A DNA stretch of 64,000 bases from positions 5,580,001 through 5,644,000 of the forward strand of contig BRXU01000001.1 in assembly GCA_030267565.1 (NCBI GenBank), given 5' to 3'. Source of the DNA: Pleodorina starrii (taxonomy: Eukaryota; Chlorophyta; Chlorophyceae; Chlamydomonadales; Volvocaceae). Under the pieces are notes generated by a model. That model was not told where the DNA came from. It made no database searches and saw nothing but the letters and a program-made list of their open reading frames with translations. The position numbers and the translations under genes were made by a program. This document shows, piece by piece, positions 33,501-46,246 of the stretch. Each line of letters starts with the position of its first letter. Positions within the stretch are counted from its first letter, which is position 1.

Positions 33501-35262
33501 GTCATAACGGCTTTAACGAACCCACCAACCAATTCATCGCGCGTGTGGGCGCACAATACGCGCCGCCCGCCTGCCGCGCTGCCGACTGCCCAACTGCTCA
33601 TTTTGCGCCACTTCCGCTGCATCACCCCCGATCCTTGACTGGACACGCACACCTGCTCCTGCCCCTGCCACCTGCTCCTGCTCCGCACACCCACACCCAC
33701 ATCCGCCCGCCGTTGGGCTCGGGCCACGAACGCACAGCGACGTCCACCGCCTGCTGCTCTGCGTCCAAACACACTGCTGCCTCTGCATGCTGCCTGCTGC
33801 CTGGCCTGCTGCCTGGCGCGCTACCTTCGCCGCTTCACCCCCAAAGGGCCCAAAGGCCCGCGGGGGGCTGCTGCTGCTGCTTCGGTGAGATTGACCGCGA
33901 CGGAAGCGCGTCACCTCCCATGAGCACCTAGCCCGTAGTGGCTGGGTCTTTCCTTTTCTGTTCGTTTGTATGGGGGGTTGGGGGCACGAACCCCCCCACC
34001 CACGTAACACCCGCCCCTTCCCCGTGCGCTGCCCTTCACTGGCACTTCTTGCCCGGCATCACCCCTGCCATCTTGCCATCGCGGGGTACCCCTCATGCAT
34101 GTGGGTACCTCGCGCAGCCGGTGCGGTGGGGAGCCAACACGTTGGCCCGCCCCCGGTCTGCATCCCCTTCCTCCTCCCCCACCCCCTTGCACCTCTCCGT
34201 CTGGTTTCCCTCCCTCCCTCCTCCCGCCCCGCCGATTCCTTCGCCCGACCCGCCCTGCCCCGTGCCACCTTCGCCAGTCGACATCGCGTCACCTCTGCCC
34301 CCTCCCATCCTGCCGTCGTTCTCCCCTCGCTTCGTCCTCGCCCATTCCCCCTTTGCCTCCTCGTCCTCCCTCCCTGCCCCGCGATCCGTTCCACTCGCCT
34401 CCAGCCGCTGTCCCTTCGCCGTTCTCCTTGTCGTTGTCCCTGCATTTCTCTTTCCCTCTGCCCTTTCTTCTCTGCCGTTCGCCGCCCTGCCGTCGTACTT
34501 TTTGCCCTTCCGTATCCCTTTCTTGTTCGCGCCGCTCCCCCACCCCGCCCTCTTTTGCGCTGCGTCGCCGCCCCAGCTCGTTCGTGGGTTTCCGTGTGTG
34601 TTCTTGCCTCGCTTGCCTGCCTGTTCGCTCCTTGCCTCGCTGACATTGCCGTTTAACATTGCTCTTACTCACACCCTTCCTTCGCCTCTTCCCGATTCCT
34701 TTCCTCCACTGAGCGCAGGTGAGTAAGCCATCCTTCCTTTTGTGCTGTCCGGGCTGTGCGTCCGTGTTGGTCTTGTGCTGTCGTGTGCCGGTCTGTTTGG
34801 GGTTGGTCGGCGGCGACGCGGCCGCGCGCTGGTAACTGCGCTGCTTTCCCCGGGCCGTTCTAATTACCCACCCACACCCACACACGTCCGATAAGCGCCG
34901 TAATTTCACGACGGCGCACTTGGTCCTCGTGTCCCTTCCGAACGTGAATACGGCTGATGCTTTATACGGCAGCTTCACGTGAATACGGCTGATGCCTAGT
35001 ACGGCAGCTAAACTATTTCATTCACGCGGTCGGACTCCTCGGTCAACTCAAGATGAACACAACAACAACAACAACAATAATAATAACAACAACCCGGTCG
35101 TACTTCGTACGGTACACGGGTCGCCGTAACCCGCACCGCACCTCCGCCAGCCACCGCCGCCAAAGCCACCGCCGCCAAAGCCGTCGTCGCCGCCGCCCGC
35201 GGCCGCGCTCGTAACAGCCGCCCCCGCCCTCCGTCCCCCGCCCCCCCGCTTCCATCACCCGG
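33501..35262. other. Segment C spacer with long pyrimidine-rich tract, unit 2
   Basis: No supported gene. Bases 34150-34720 are strongly C/T-rich on the plus strand; the open frames there (Pro/Ser/Leu-rich on plus, Arg/Glu/Gly/Lys-rich on minus) follow from that bias. AT-richer DNA with a repeated CGTGAATACGGCTGATGC motif (near 34943 and 34978) lies just before the minus-strand gene's 3' end. Confidence 0.4.
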
Positions 35263-36935
35263 TCACGCGGCGCGCATCGCCTTCTCCCGCCACTGCTTGC
35301 TCTGTCGCTTCTCCGCCGCCTGATGCACCCGGTCCGAAACCTCCGGCCGCACCGTATCCCAGGGCCGCTCCGGCGCGCACTCCTGCACCATAAACTCCAG
35401 CGTGACGCCCTCCCGCAGACCCACCGCGCCGCGCCCCTGCGGCCCCCCCAGCAGCCGCTCAGCTTCCCGCATCGCCTGCATGAACACCGCCGACGTCGCC
35501 CGCGCCCCTTCCCGGACAAAACAGAGGTCCCTGCCCGCGTCCAGCATTTCCCGCCGGGCCTGGAGCGGCGGTAGGAGGGTGCAGAGGGCGAGGGGTGAGC
35601 CGGACGAAGTGGCGGAACCCCCTCACACACCAGCCACAGTGGATAACCCCCATGCACCAGCCACCAGCCACCACATACACACACCAAGGAACGGATGTAG
35701 GGGAGGCGGAGGGGGGGGGGTAATCGTTGGTTTGGGGCTCGAAGAGATGCCTGCTCCAGCCCCGGAGACGGGCCGTGGCGGGACCGCGGCCGTCGGCTGT
35801 CGTTTGGAAGTGGGCGTCCGTAAGAGCGGCGGTGGGCCCATGGACGGTTCAATACTAGCGGAGATACCTACCTACCAGCCCTCCCTACCAGCCCTACCTA
35901 CCAGCTGTCAGAACACGCGGCTCGCTCCCCTGTGTGTGTGCTCCGCTGCTTGCCTGCCGGCGCTGTGTGCGCCCTGGGTGGACTGGAGGAAGCGCCCCAT
36001 TGGATGGAGGAGGAGGAGGACGGCGGCTCCGACGTCAGCACCGGCGGTTGCGGTCTCAGCAGCTGCCCCCGCAGCGCCTGCACGGTGAGCCAGCTGCTGG
36101 ACGGCCGGTCCAGCGCCTCCAGCAGCTGAATCAAGCTGTGGAAGGCCTGTCGAGCGGGTGGAGGAGGAGGGGGAGGAGGAGGGGGAGGGGGAGGGGAGTA
36201 ACCCGAAGATGATACCGCAGCGGAGGGACGTGGGCGACCGAATATTAACTCAGCGGGTGGTGGAGGTAAGAGGAGGCCACATCCGGTTACGGTCTGATAT
36301 AAGATGTGAAGGAGCCGGGTGACAGCGGACAGAGGGCCCCAGAGGAACACGCTGGGCGGCGCGCTGGGCAGCGTGGCGGGGGGAGGGTTAGAGGGGAAGG
36401 GATGGAAGTGCAGCGTCGGCGGGGGTAAGGCTGTGGGCGTGCGCCGCACCGTCCGTGCGTCCGTGAGTCGGTTCGTGGGAGGAGGGAGGAGGGAGAGCGG
36501 CGACACGAACTCTGACTCAGACGGGAGGGGCAGCAGCGGCAGGCCGCGACTGCACGCGTGTGGTGGACCGCGGGGACAACCAACGAACCAACCAACCAAC
36601 GGAACCACCAACCGCTGAAAACTACCTACCCACGCACCCACCCGTCGCGCGACCTCGGCGTCCGCCTCGGCCCGCAGCAGCAGCTTCCGCTGCCTCCTCG
36701 CTGTCTCCGCATCATCCTGACCCCCTGCAGGAAGCTGCTGTTGCTGTTGCTGTAGTTGCTGTTGCTGCCCTGGAGTCGGAGTAGGAGTCGGAGCAGGTGG
36801 GGGTGGGGCCGGGGAGGGAAACACAGTCCGCAGGGGCAAGAAGTACCGATCAACCAAGTAATGACGGACGATGGTGGCTGCTTTGTTCGGTTGGTCCAAG
36901 TGTGGGCCATCGAGGAACCGTCTCTGTCCGTCCAT
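35263..36935 (-). CDS. Unknown minus-strand gene, unit 2 copy (frame intact)
   Basis: ATG at 36935. The first exon encodes MDGQRRFLDG and a Pro/Gln-rich stretch, then ETARRQRKLLLRAEADAEVA. A GTGGGTGCG donor follows, just inside segment C. A middle exon encodes SVFLWGPLSAVTRLLHILYQ, and another encodes AFHSLIQLLEALDRPSSSWL. The last exon, 35263-35559, begins after a CAG acceptor and encodes REMLDAGRDLCFVREGARAT and EFMVQECAPERPWD, with a TGA at its end. In this copy the frame from 36935 to 35898 is open without a break. No family is recognised; the short helical, charged C-terminus gives no clear function. It diverges from the ankyrin gene across about 440 bp. Confidence 0.45.
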
Positions 36936-37373
36936 CACTCAACCTGGCGCCTCGCTCAAAGCTTGCCCGAAAGAAGGAATTCCTAGAAGATGCCCTGGTC
37001 ATTCTATTTTCCGTGTGCTTATTTTCCGTGAGGACGAAACCGCGTACTAGAACGAGAAGGTAGCAACGAGGCCGACTGCCTGCGAGTTGATATACGCCGC
37101 AATAAGTATCGCTGAACCGCCAAACAAACACGAAAAGGCGAGAAAACAACGGGGAACAATGCTGCGGGGAGCTGGTGTCGTACTTTCATCACTTTCAGGG
37201 TGACCAATGTACGGCGCATGGTTTACAAGGTTTACGGCGCAGCTCTCTTCTTGTACGTATGCCTTGATTGAATTTTCAGACGGTGCATACTTTCCAAAGC
37301 ATGCAATGTGCAAGTTGTAAGATGCCTGCGTCAGGACTCTAGGTAGCTGAAGATTCCTGCGTCAGGACTCTAG
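36936..37373. promoter_or_regulatory. Divergent intergenic region, unit 2
   Basis: Counterpart of 21994-22431 with single-base differences (for example TTGACTTTTC against TTGAATTTTC). No TATA motif is well placed for either gene. Confidence 0.35.
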
Positions 37374-40300
37374 GCAGCTGAGGCAGCCGGATACGAGGGA
37401 CAGCCGTTGCACATAGCAGCGGCCGTCGGCCATGTCGAGGTGCGCTGTGTTGGGCAAACCGCCCCCGTGGACGGCAGCCATGCCCCCCATTCGCCCCATC
37501 AGCCTGACAGCTTCCCTGCTCCTCCTCACAAACCACACGTGCAGCTTAATGCTGCCACAAACCCAACCCGCCTCTCCATTCCTTCGCTGCGGTACCCGGC
37601 TTTTTCTTGACCCGGCTCTCCATTTCCCTCCACTTCTCGTGCCGGCCTGCAGCGTGTTTCGGAGCTGGTCAACGGCCGGTCCAGCTTGGGGATCACCCCG
37701 CTGATTTTGGCGGCGGAGAAGGACGCGGCGGATGCGGTCAGGTACCTGCTCTCCGTGGGTGAGTGGCTGGTTGGAATCCGGGTGGGGGTCCGGCGGGGGG
37801 GAGGCGGCGGGTGTTGGGGTATCGGGTGTGTTCGGTTGAGCTTGGAGAGGAGGGCATGCGTGCAGTAGTGCCTGAACGGGGTCTCCTTGGCCCACGGAGA
37901 GCGGTACCGGTCCTGGAGATGACGATGAGACCGCACCCCGCAACCCGCAGGCGCTGATCCCTGGCTGGGCGACCACGAGGGCCGCATCCCGGCCCACCAC
38001 GCGGCCAAGGCGGGGGCCATCCGGGCGCTGCAGATGGGGGCTGAGGGGCGCAGGGGCCGGTGGACCGGGGCTGGGACAGGGAAGGGCAGGGAGGACTTCA
38101 GGGGCCGGTCCAGGGAGGGGGTGCGTGGGGGAGCCGGACTCCCCGGCCCTTCCCCACCTACCGCAGCCTCCCAGCCCACACCAGCCACCAGGGCTGTCAC
38201 TGTCGCTATGGCGGGCACCAACCACTCCCTCACCCCTTGCCTCCCTCCCGCCCTCCCTCGCGAAGTGAAGCGCCTCTCCCCCGTCGGTCGGTCCCCCCCG
38301 TCACGCCCCGCCGATGCCACCCAAGGCTCCTGTCGCCCCGGCGTCTCCCTCGTTATCCCCCTGCCCCCTCTACATCTCTGGCCGCAAGGTTCGTCTACGC
38401 CACGTGGGCCAACCGCCAGTCCGCCATGATGGTGCTCATCGGCTTGGACGCAAACTTCATCACCAGATCGGCCGGTGGCGGCAACGGCGGCGGCAGCAAT
38501 GGCGGCGGCAGCAACAGCGGTGGCTGCAGCGGTGACTGCATCATCATCGCCGTTCTCGTCCCAAGGTGTGCAGATGTCGTCCGCGCCGGCATCGCCGTCT
38601 CCGGAGAAGGCGGCAGTGGTTGGGTCCACGGCGATATGCGGCGCCAGCGTCGCGCCGGCGTCGAGCATCGGCGTAGGGGCAACGGCGAGCCTTCTTCCAG
38701 CGGCTGCCGCCGTGTCCGCGACCACCACCGCCGCCGCTCCACGAACCCTTGTGGCCGCCAGCACCAGCACCACCAACGCCGCCGCGATGGAGGGAATGCC
38801 CTTTGGCGATTTACACGCGTCAGACTCGCCCGGGAAGGCGGCGGCGGCGGGTTTGGCGTCGCCGCTGCCGCGGCAGAGGGCTCAGACGCCTTCGGATGGC
38901 GGCGGTAGCCGTGGCAGCGGCAGCGGTAGCGGTAGCGAGGCAGGCGCGACCCATGGGTCCTTCCCACAAGGCCACATGACCCCCGAGGAGCTGCAGCGGC
39001 GGAAGGCCAGGGAGGAGAAGCGCGCTCAGCGGCGGCTGATGTTCAGTCCAGACGGGGAGGTGCTCAAGTCGTCGCCAACGCCGCCGCGGCGGCCTGCCGT
39101 GGTACCCCAGATCAGCGCCTGGCGCCAGGAGACTTTGGCTCCGCTGCTGTGGCAGCGGCTCCGGAACCGCCGCCGGTGCCTGCGGCTGACCCGGCGTCAG
39201 CGGTGGCGTATGTGGCGGCAAGCGCAGGTGACGTCTGACGTGCCGCCGCCGCTTCCCAGTCGTCCGACGAGATGGGACGCCAGCAATGCCGCTGCCGCTG
39301 GTGGTGCTGGCGGCGGCGGCGTCGCCGCGGAGCGCTTGGCGTCGGACTTGGCGGCGGCGTCGGACTTGGCGGCGGCGGCGGCGGCAGTCATGCAGGAATT
39401 TGCTGACGCCTTGGCCGCTGCACGTAGCCGGGCGTCCGCCGCTACCGCACTGCGCAGCGACCCGGGCGGCGCTGCCGCTGTTGCTGTTGCTGTTGCTGCT
39501 GCTGAGGCTGAGGCTGAAGCTGAGGCTGAAGCTGCTGACGCTGCACCGGGCGCGGCAGCGGCGGTCGGCGCCTCCCAGCCCTTCCTTCCGCCACCTCCAC
39601 CGCCCCCGGCACACCGCCACCGCCAATGCACGACGGGGCATCCATTCTTCAGCAGCAGCAGTCGGGCGACGAGCGCACCCGGCTGGACGAGGCAACGCGT
39701 TTCGGCGGCGTCCTGCAGCGGCCGGGGCTGCTGGCGGCGCATCCGGGCAGCTGGGAGGGGCTGCTGATGCGGGCGGAGGAGGAGAGGGCGAGGAGTCATG
39801 GGGGCCTAGAAGCTTCGGCTGCTGTCGAGGTGGGGCAGGGTGAGGTTGGTTTGGCGCCCAGCGGCGCGGTTCGGTTGAGCGCCGGGGGCGGGGCGGGGCG
39901 GGACGGGGCGGGGGGTTGGGGGACCAGCACGATTGCACGGGAGTGGGTAAGGGCGGCTGGCGACTGGGCGGGGCGGGGCGGGGCGGGGCTGGTTCACCTA
40001 CCATCCAACCAAATCCCATCGCCCTCTGATTGCCCGACGATGATCGCCCTCCGCCTTCCCGCCCTACACTTGATCGACCGCAAATCTTTCCTCCCTCCCT
40101 CCCTCCCTCCCTCCCTCCTCGTCCCGCGCCCTCGCCCCGCGCCTCTCCCGCAGACCGCACAACTCGCGCTGATGGGCCTGGCGTCGCTGAAGGGGCAGGA
40201 GATGCCGATGCAGCTCTTTGGATTGCCGTACTGCATCATGACCGACCGGCGTGGTGCTGTACCGGGAGCTCTCGGTAAGACTGCCGTACGCACGCCGTAC

Positions 40301-40827
40301 ATACATACGTACATACATACATACATACACAGACGTGGCCTCTCGCGCCGCAGCTTTAGGAATCATGGGCCCAGTGCCCCTCCGCCACATTCCAGTCCAC
40401 TCCACTCCACTCCACTCTGTTCCTCGGGAGGGCCCACCGTGCTGTCGCCTCGTCCACAGCGCCCCCCAGCTGCACCCGGGACCCCCCCTGGACCCCCCTG
40501 GAACCCCTCCACGCCCCCGCCGCCTCCCACGCCCGCAGTGACTCATTCATCTATAAAGGAGCAGATCACTCCCTGAACCCCCCACTCCCTGAACCCCCCA
40601 CTCCCTGAACTCCCACTCCCTGAACTCCCACTCCCGCCGCCGCTCCCGCCTGTAGGAAGTTGGATGCGCGGGAGCTCCGGCCCCGCCCCTCCCACCCCTG
40701 GTGGCTGCCAACCTGCTGTTGCGCTGGCTGCACTTCGTCCCGCGGTTCTGGCTGCTGGTGCCTGAGGAGGGCTGGCTGGGCGCCAACGTGGCGCGGCAGA
40801 GGACAGCAGCGGCAGAGGACAGCAGCA

Positions 40828-40864
<37 letters not shown>

Positions 40865-42510
40865 CGCCTTGGGGGCCGTCCTCCCGGCGGACGCTGAGTC
40901 ACCATCCGCCCGGCGGCAACCAAGTGGACGTGCAGGGCCCCGAGGCCGCGGCCCTGCTGCTGGTGCTGCTGCTCGCGCAGCCCGCAGTGGTCAGGAAGCA
41001 GATGGATGCGTTGTTTCAGCTGCAGGACGGCGACGACGGGGCCGCGGCGGCGCCCGGTGCCGCGTCGTCCGCGGCGGCGCCCGATGCGGCCACCGCAGCG
41101 GCGGCGGAGGCGACGGCGGTGGCGAGCTCGGGAGCCAAGGGCAAGAAGGTGAAGCGGGAGGGACGGGGCGGTGGGGGTGGGGGTGGGGGACGGTGCTGGT
41201 GGGGGTGGGGGTGCGGCGGCGGCGGCGGGTTGAGGAGGTAATGGGGGCTTTTACTGATGACCTCGGTGTCGGGCGAGAGTAAGGGCTGTTGTGGTTTGGG
41301 TTTTGAGTCTAGCGAGGGTTTCGCGCGTGAGGGGCTCAAAGAGCAGGGGCAGGAGCAGGGGGGCCCAGTCGGCTTGGCGAGGAGCTACCGGCCTCGCTGC
41401 CGCCTGGTCTCCGGCAAAGCCTGGCTTGTCTTGGTCCGACTGTCTGTCTAGGACTGCAGCACCGTGGCCCCGGGGGGGATGCCCCATCTCCATCCCCTTA
41501 TCCAGCTCCATCCCACCTGTCGCATGGGGCCATTCGTGTGCGTCTCCAGGCGCGGCTCTCGTCGCGGCGCTGCCCCCCCCCCAATGCACCCACAGCCCTG
41601 CGGCCTGCTACCCTCTTCCCTCATGACCTCATCCCCATCCCAACCCCCCTGGCTCGCCGCGTCTCGCCCCGCGCAGGGCCGGGCCCACGCGCTGGCGGCA
41701 GCGGTGGGAGCCGTCTGCGGGGGCGGTCGGTCGGGGTCGCGATCGTCGGGATGTGGGTCGGCGGCGGCGGCAGCTCGTGGAGAGGAGGAGGTTTCGGAGC
41801 AGCAGCTGCGTCTGCGGCTGTCGGTGCACCGGGGCCACCTCCGTCATGCTCTGTACGACATGGTGGATGTGCCGACCGGCCGCAGCGCAGAGCCGCAGCG
41901 GGTCACAATCACGGCGACCAGCAAGTGCGTGAGATTGAGATTGAGATGGGCGGGGGGGAGGGGGCCCGGGCAGGCAGGCCGGGCAGGTGGGCGGGCAGGC
42001 GTGTGGGCGGGCAGGCGGGCGTGTGGGCGGGCAGGCGGGCGGGCATGTGGGCTGCGTTTGCTTTCCGCGCAGTTCTAGGTGCAGGCCCAGACGCAGCAGC
42101 GCGGTCGGATCATGGGGTCGCGCTGGGGTGCAACACACACACACACACACACACACGCGTGTCCACCCAGTCACCCCTCCCATACGCGCCCGCCGTCCGG
42201 CCTTGACCTGCCTCGACCTGCCTCGACCTGCCCGCCGCCCCCCGCTGCGGCTATCGTCTGTATCGCTCCCGCCCCCAGGCTTTCCCAACAGACCAAGCTC
42301 GTCCGGAAGGCTCTAGTGGAGCAGCAGGCCCGCGTGTTTGAGCTCCGAGCGCAAGGCGTGGAGGGCTTGCAGCGGGCACTGCGGCGGGTGCAGCAGGTAC
42401 GCAACGGAGCGTGGGTTGGTTGGTGGGTTGGTTGGTTGGTTGCTGTTGCGCGTACCCTGGGATGCCCGAGCGACCGGCAGACGGCTCGGTGCGGGGACGG
42501 GGATGGTCGC

Positions 42511-42550
<40 letters not shown>

Positions 42551-42856
42551 ATGGAAGGAAGTAGGCAGAAGGTAGGAAGGTATGAAGGTACGGTATCCGT
42601 GGGACCGGAGGGCCGCGTCCCGGGCAGCTGCACATCTGCACCGGTAAAGTGCGTTGGCTGCGTATTCTGGATGGGCCCGTACGGTAGTTGTGCCTTGTCG
42701 CTGTCCTGCTAATTTGCTGCCTTGTGGGCCGTTTTGTCCGGGTTCCGTCGTTCGCCTCCCCAGGCGCCGCTGCCTCCCGCCCCGCCGCCCATCGCTGCGG
42801 TTTTGCCCTTTGATAATTGCCGTCGTCCTCCGTCGTCCTCCGTCGTCCTGCGGTGA
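37374..42856 (+). pseudogene. Ankyrin-repeat gene, unit 2 copy with one-base frameshift
   Basis: Same exon plan as unit 0, with ankyrin exons at 37374-37439, 37653-37758 and onward. In the long linker exon one C is missing near 39612 (GGCACACCGCC where units 0 and 3 have GGCACCACCGCC). This shifts the frame before the conserved LLAAHPGSWEGLLMR region. The acceptor lost from unit 0 is intact here (41674-41676). Stop of the normal frame at 42854-42856. If the missing base is real this copy is broken; if it is a sequencing slip it is intact. Confidence 0.5.
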
Positions 42857-43031
42857 CTAACAAGCCCGCCACGAATCTGTCTGTGAGCCCCACCGGTCGT
42901 TCGCGCGTTAGTCCGCCTTCGACATAAACGCACATGCCGTATTCGCAGCCGCTGATCATGAGGTACACCCACCCACACCCACACCCACACATACCGTAAA
43001 TACACATACCCACCCACACCTACACCCACAC

Positions 43032-44481
43032 TGCAGGGCCGGGACGTGTGCTCGATGGGAAGGGCCAGCTATGCGCTCAAGTTCATGCAGGCAGCGGCGG
43101 AGGCGGCAGCGGCGGCAGCGGCGGAGGCGGCAGCGGAGGCGGGCCGGCTCTTCAGGAGCTGTGTTACGTGTTGGTGGTGGTGGAGTGCGAGCAGGGCCGG
43201 CCGTACACTGGGCAGCCCAGTACACTGAAACCGCAGCGCCGGTCGCAAAGGGCGCAAATGACGTGTCGCGTCGCGTCGCTGGGTGGGTGGGTGGCTGGGT
43301 GGCTGGGTGGGCGTCCAGACCGGCCGCTGCAGGCTTTCTGTTCGGGGCAGGGAAGGACGGAGGGACGGAGACAGTTTTGGCCGAGGTCGCCGTCGCCGTC
43401 GGTTTGGGTTCCATAGCCGACAGCGAGGTCGCAGGCGAGGCACCGCCAGAGGCGAGAAACCAGCTGTAGACTGATCCGCGCGGGCTGTGTTGGCGCGTCC
43501 GGGATGTTTGACGAGGGCGGGGGGCGATTACGGCAGCTGCGGCAGAGGCAGTGGTGCGGTGCAGCTGCGTGTGTGTGTGTGTGTATATGTGTGTATGGCA
43601 CGTGCCGCGCCTACGGTACGGTCGTCTGATCGGTGGCGTCTGCAGTGTGTGTGTCAGCACGCACCGCCCAACGGGCCCAGTCTGGCTGGGGTCCAGCAAG
43701 GCAACCTGACTCGTCCGGTGGAACGGCATCTTCAGCGCTCAGGCGTCGGTCCTTGGGACCGATTGCCGGTCAGTGTGAAAAGCGATCGGCAGTGACGGAC
43801 GGACGGACGGATGGACGGACGGACCCGCACAATCTGTTGAGGGGGCGGTTGCACAGCGCCGTCTACCGGGTATGGGTGAGCGCGCACGCAAAGAGGAAGA
43901 GGCAGCGCAGGCGTCAGGATTTCATTACGTGTGTTGATGTTTGCTGTGCATGTGTGGTGTGGAGTCATGTGGTGTTCGTCCGGGCCCCCACTCCCCGGAT
44001 AGCCCCCAATCCCGAGGGCCGTTTGAAGCTTTTTCGATGGCCTCGATACGCATTAATGGGTTTGACAAACATTAGTTTGTAGGTGCGTGGGGAGCATGCG
44101 GAACACGCCGGATGCCCGTTGGCTGTGTACGGCCCTGCCGTACGCATCAACGACTTTCTAACCGTATCCGCTCCTGGAAAATACAAATACACGCGAGTAC
44201 ACAGAAATCCTGCAGGAGGTTGTTGGCAACGCTGCGCTTCCAGTTCCGGTCAAGGGCGCCTGACGCGCCCGGACGCGGAGGGCACACCCCCCAGCACTGA
44301 CCGCCGCAAGTCGACCCATCTGCCCTGCCCGCCGTCTCCGTCCCCCCGCTGCGGTATCGTCTTTGTATCCCCTGCCCGCCGGTACCGATCGGGTGCCGAG
44401 ACGGAAAGGACGCATAACCCGTATTGCACACATCCAGCAACGCTGAAAAATGCAAGCATACGGCAACTTCATGACATTTGA
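43032..44481 (+). CDS. 3' end of the segment-D gene, unit 3
   Basis: Agrees with the unit 2 copy over D and the first 279 bp of C, including the last exon to the TGA at 44479-44481. Both full copies share two substitutions against unit 1 (near 28934 and 28952), so units 2 and 3 are more closely related to each other than to unit 1. Confidence 0.35.
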
Positions 44482-46246
44482 GTCATAACGGCTTTAACGA
44501 ACCCACCAACCAATTCATCGCGCGTGTGGGCGCACAATACGCGCCGCCCGCCTGCCGCGCTGCCGACTGCCCAACTGCTCATTTTGCGCCACTTCCGCTG
44601 CATCACCCCCGATCCTTGACTGGACACGCACACCTGCTCCTGCCCCTGCCACCTGCTCCTGCTCCGCACACCCACACCCACATCCGCCCGCCGTTGGGCT
44701 CGGGCCACGAACGCACAGCGACGTCCACCGCCTGCTGCTCTGCGTCCAAACACACTGCTGCCTCTGCATGCTGCCTGCTGCCTGGCCTGCTGCCTGGCGC
44801 GCTACCTTCGCCGCTTCACCCCCAAAGGGCCCAAAGGCCCGCGGGGGGCTGCTGCTGCTGCTTCGGTGAGATTGACCGCGACGGAAGCGCGTCACCTCCC
44901 ATGAGCACCTAGCCCGTAGTGGCTGGGTCTTTCCTTTTCTGTTCGTTTGTATGGGGGGTTGGGGGCACGAACCCCCCCACCCACGTAACACCCGCCCCTT
45001 CCCCGTGCGCTGCCCTTCACTGGCACTTCTTGCCCGGCATCACCCCTGCCATCTTGCCATCGCGGGGTACCCCTCATGCATGTGGGTACCTCGCGCAGCC
45101 GGTGCGGTGGGGAGCCAACACGTTGGCCCGCCCCCGGTCTGCATCCCCTTCCTCCTCCCCCACCCCCTTGCACCTCTCCGTCTGGTTTCCCTCCCTCCCT
45201 CCTCCCGCCCCGCCGATTCCTTCGCCCGACCCGCCCTGCCCCGTGCCACCTTCGCCAGTCGACATCGCGTCACCTCTGCCCCCTCCCATCCTGCCGTCGT
45301 TCTCCCCTCGCTTCGTCCTCGCCCATTCCCCCTTTGCCTCCTCGTCCTCCCTCCCTGCCCCGCGATCCGTTCCACTCGCCTCCAGCCGCTGTCCCTTCGC
45401 CGTTCTCCTTGTCGTTGTCCCTGCATTTCTCTTTCCCTCTGCCCTTTCTTCTCTGCCGTTCGCCGCCCTGCCGTCGTACTTTTTGCCCTTCCGTATCCCT
45501 TTCTTGTTCGCGCCGCTCCCCCACCCCGCCCTCTTTTGCGCTGCGTCGCCGCCCCAGCTCGTTCGTGGGTTTCCGTGTGTGTTCTTGCCTCGCTTGCCTG
45601 CCTGTTCGCTCCTTGCCTCGCTGACATTGCCGTTTAACATTGCTCTTACTCACACCCTTCCTTCGCCTCTTCCCGATTCCTTTCCTCCACTGAGCGCAGG
45701 TGAGTAAGCCATCCTTCCTTTTGTGCTGTCCGGGCTGTGCGTCCGTGTTGGTCTTGTGCTGTCGTGTGCCGGTCTGTTTGGGGTTGGTCGGCGGCGACGC
45801 GGCCGCGCGCTGGTAACTGCGCTGCTTTCCCCGGGCCGTTCTAATTACCCACCCACACCCACACACGTCCGATAAGCGCCGTAATTTCACGACGGCGCAC
45901 TTGGTCCTCGTGTCCCTTCCGAACGTGAATACGGCTGATGCTTTATACGGCAGCTTCACGTGAATACGGCTGATGCCTAGTACGGCAGCTAAACTATTTC
46001 ATTCACGCGGTCGGACTCCTCGGTCAACTCAAGATGAACACAACAACAACAACAACAACAATAATAATAACAACAACCCGGTCGTACTTCGTACGGTACA
46101 CGGGTCGCCGTAACCCGCACCGCACCTCCGCCAGCCACCGCCGCCAAAGCCACCGCCGCCAAAGCCGTCGTCGCCGCCGCCCGCGGCCGCGCTCGTAACA
46201 GCCGCCCCCGCCCTCCGTCCCCCGCCCCCCCGCTTCCATCACCCGG
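44482..46246. other. Segment C spacer, unit 3
   Basis: Second copy of the pyrimidine-rich spacer. It is three bases longer in an ACA run near 46040. No supported gene. Confidence 0.4.

Larger units (their letters stand above)
32051..43031. repeat. Duplicated block, unit 2 (full length, 10,981 bp)
   Basis: Segments are D 32051-33221, C 33222-36646, A 36647-40293 and B' 40294-43031. It differs from unit 3 by scattered substitutions, simple-repeat lengths, a one-base loss near 39612 and one extra G near 36170. Confidence 0.92.

Noticed and set aside
34059..34978. Long Arg/Lys/Glu/Gly-rich minus frames and Pro/Ser-rich plus frames
   Set aside because: Both are direct consequences of the pyrimidine-rich strand and look nothing like a folded protein.
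35043..35852. 270-codon Arg/Cys/Gly-rich minus frame
   Set aside because: It is an out-of-frame reading over the real last exon of the minus gene (35263-35559).
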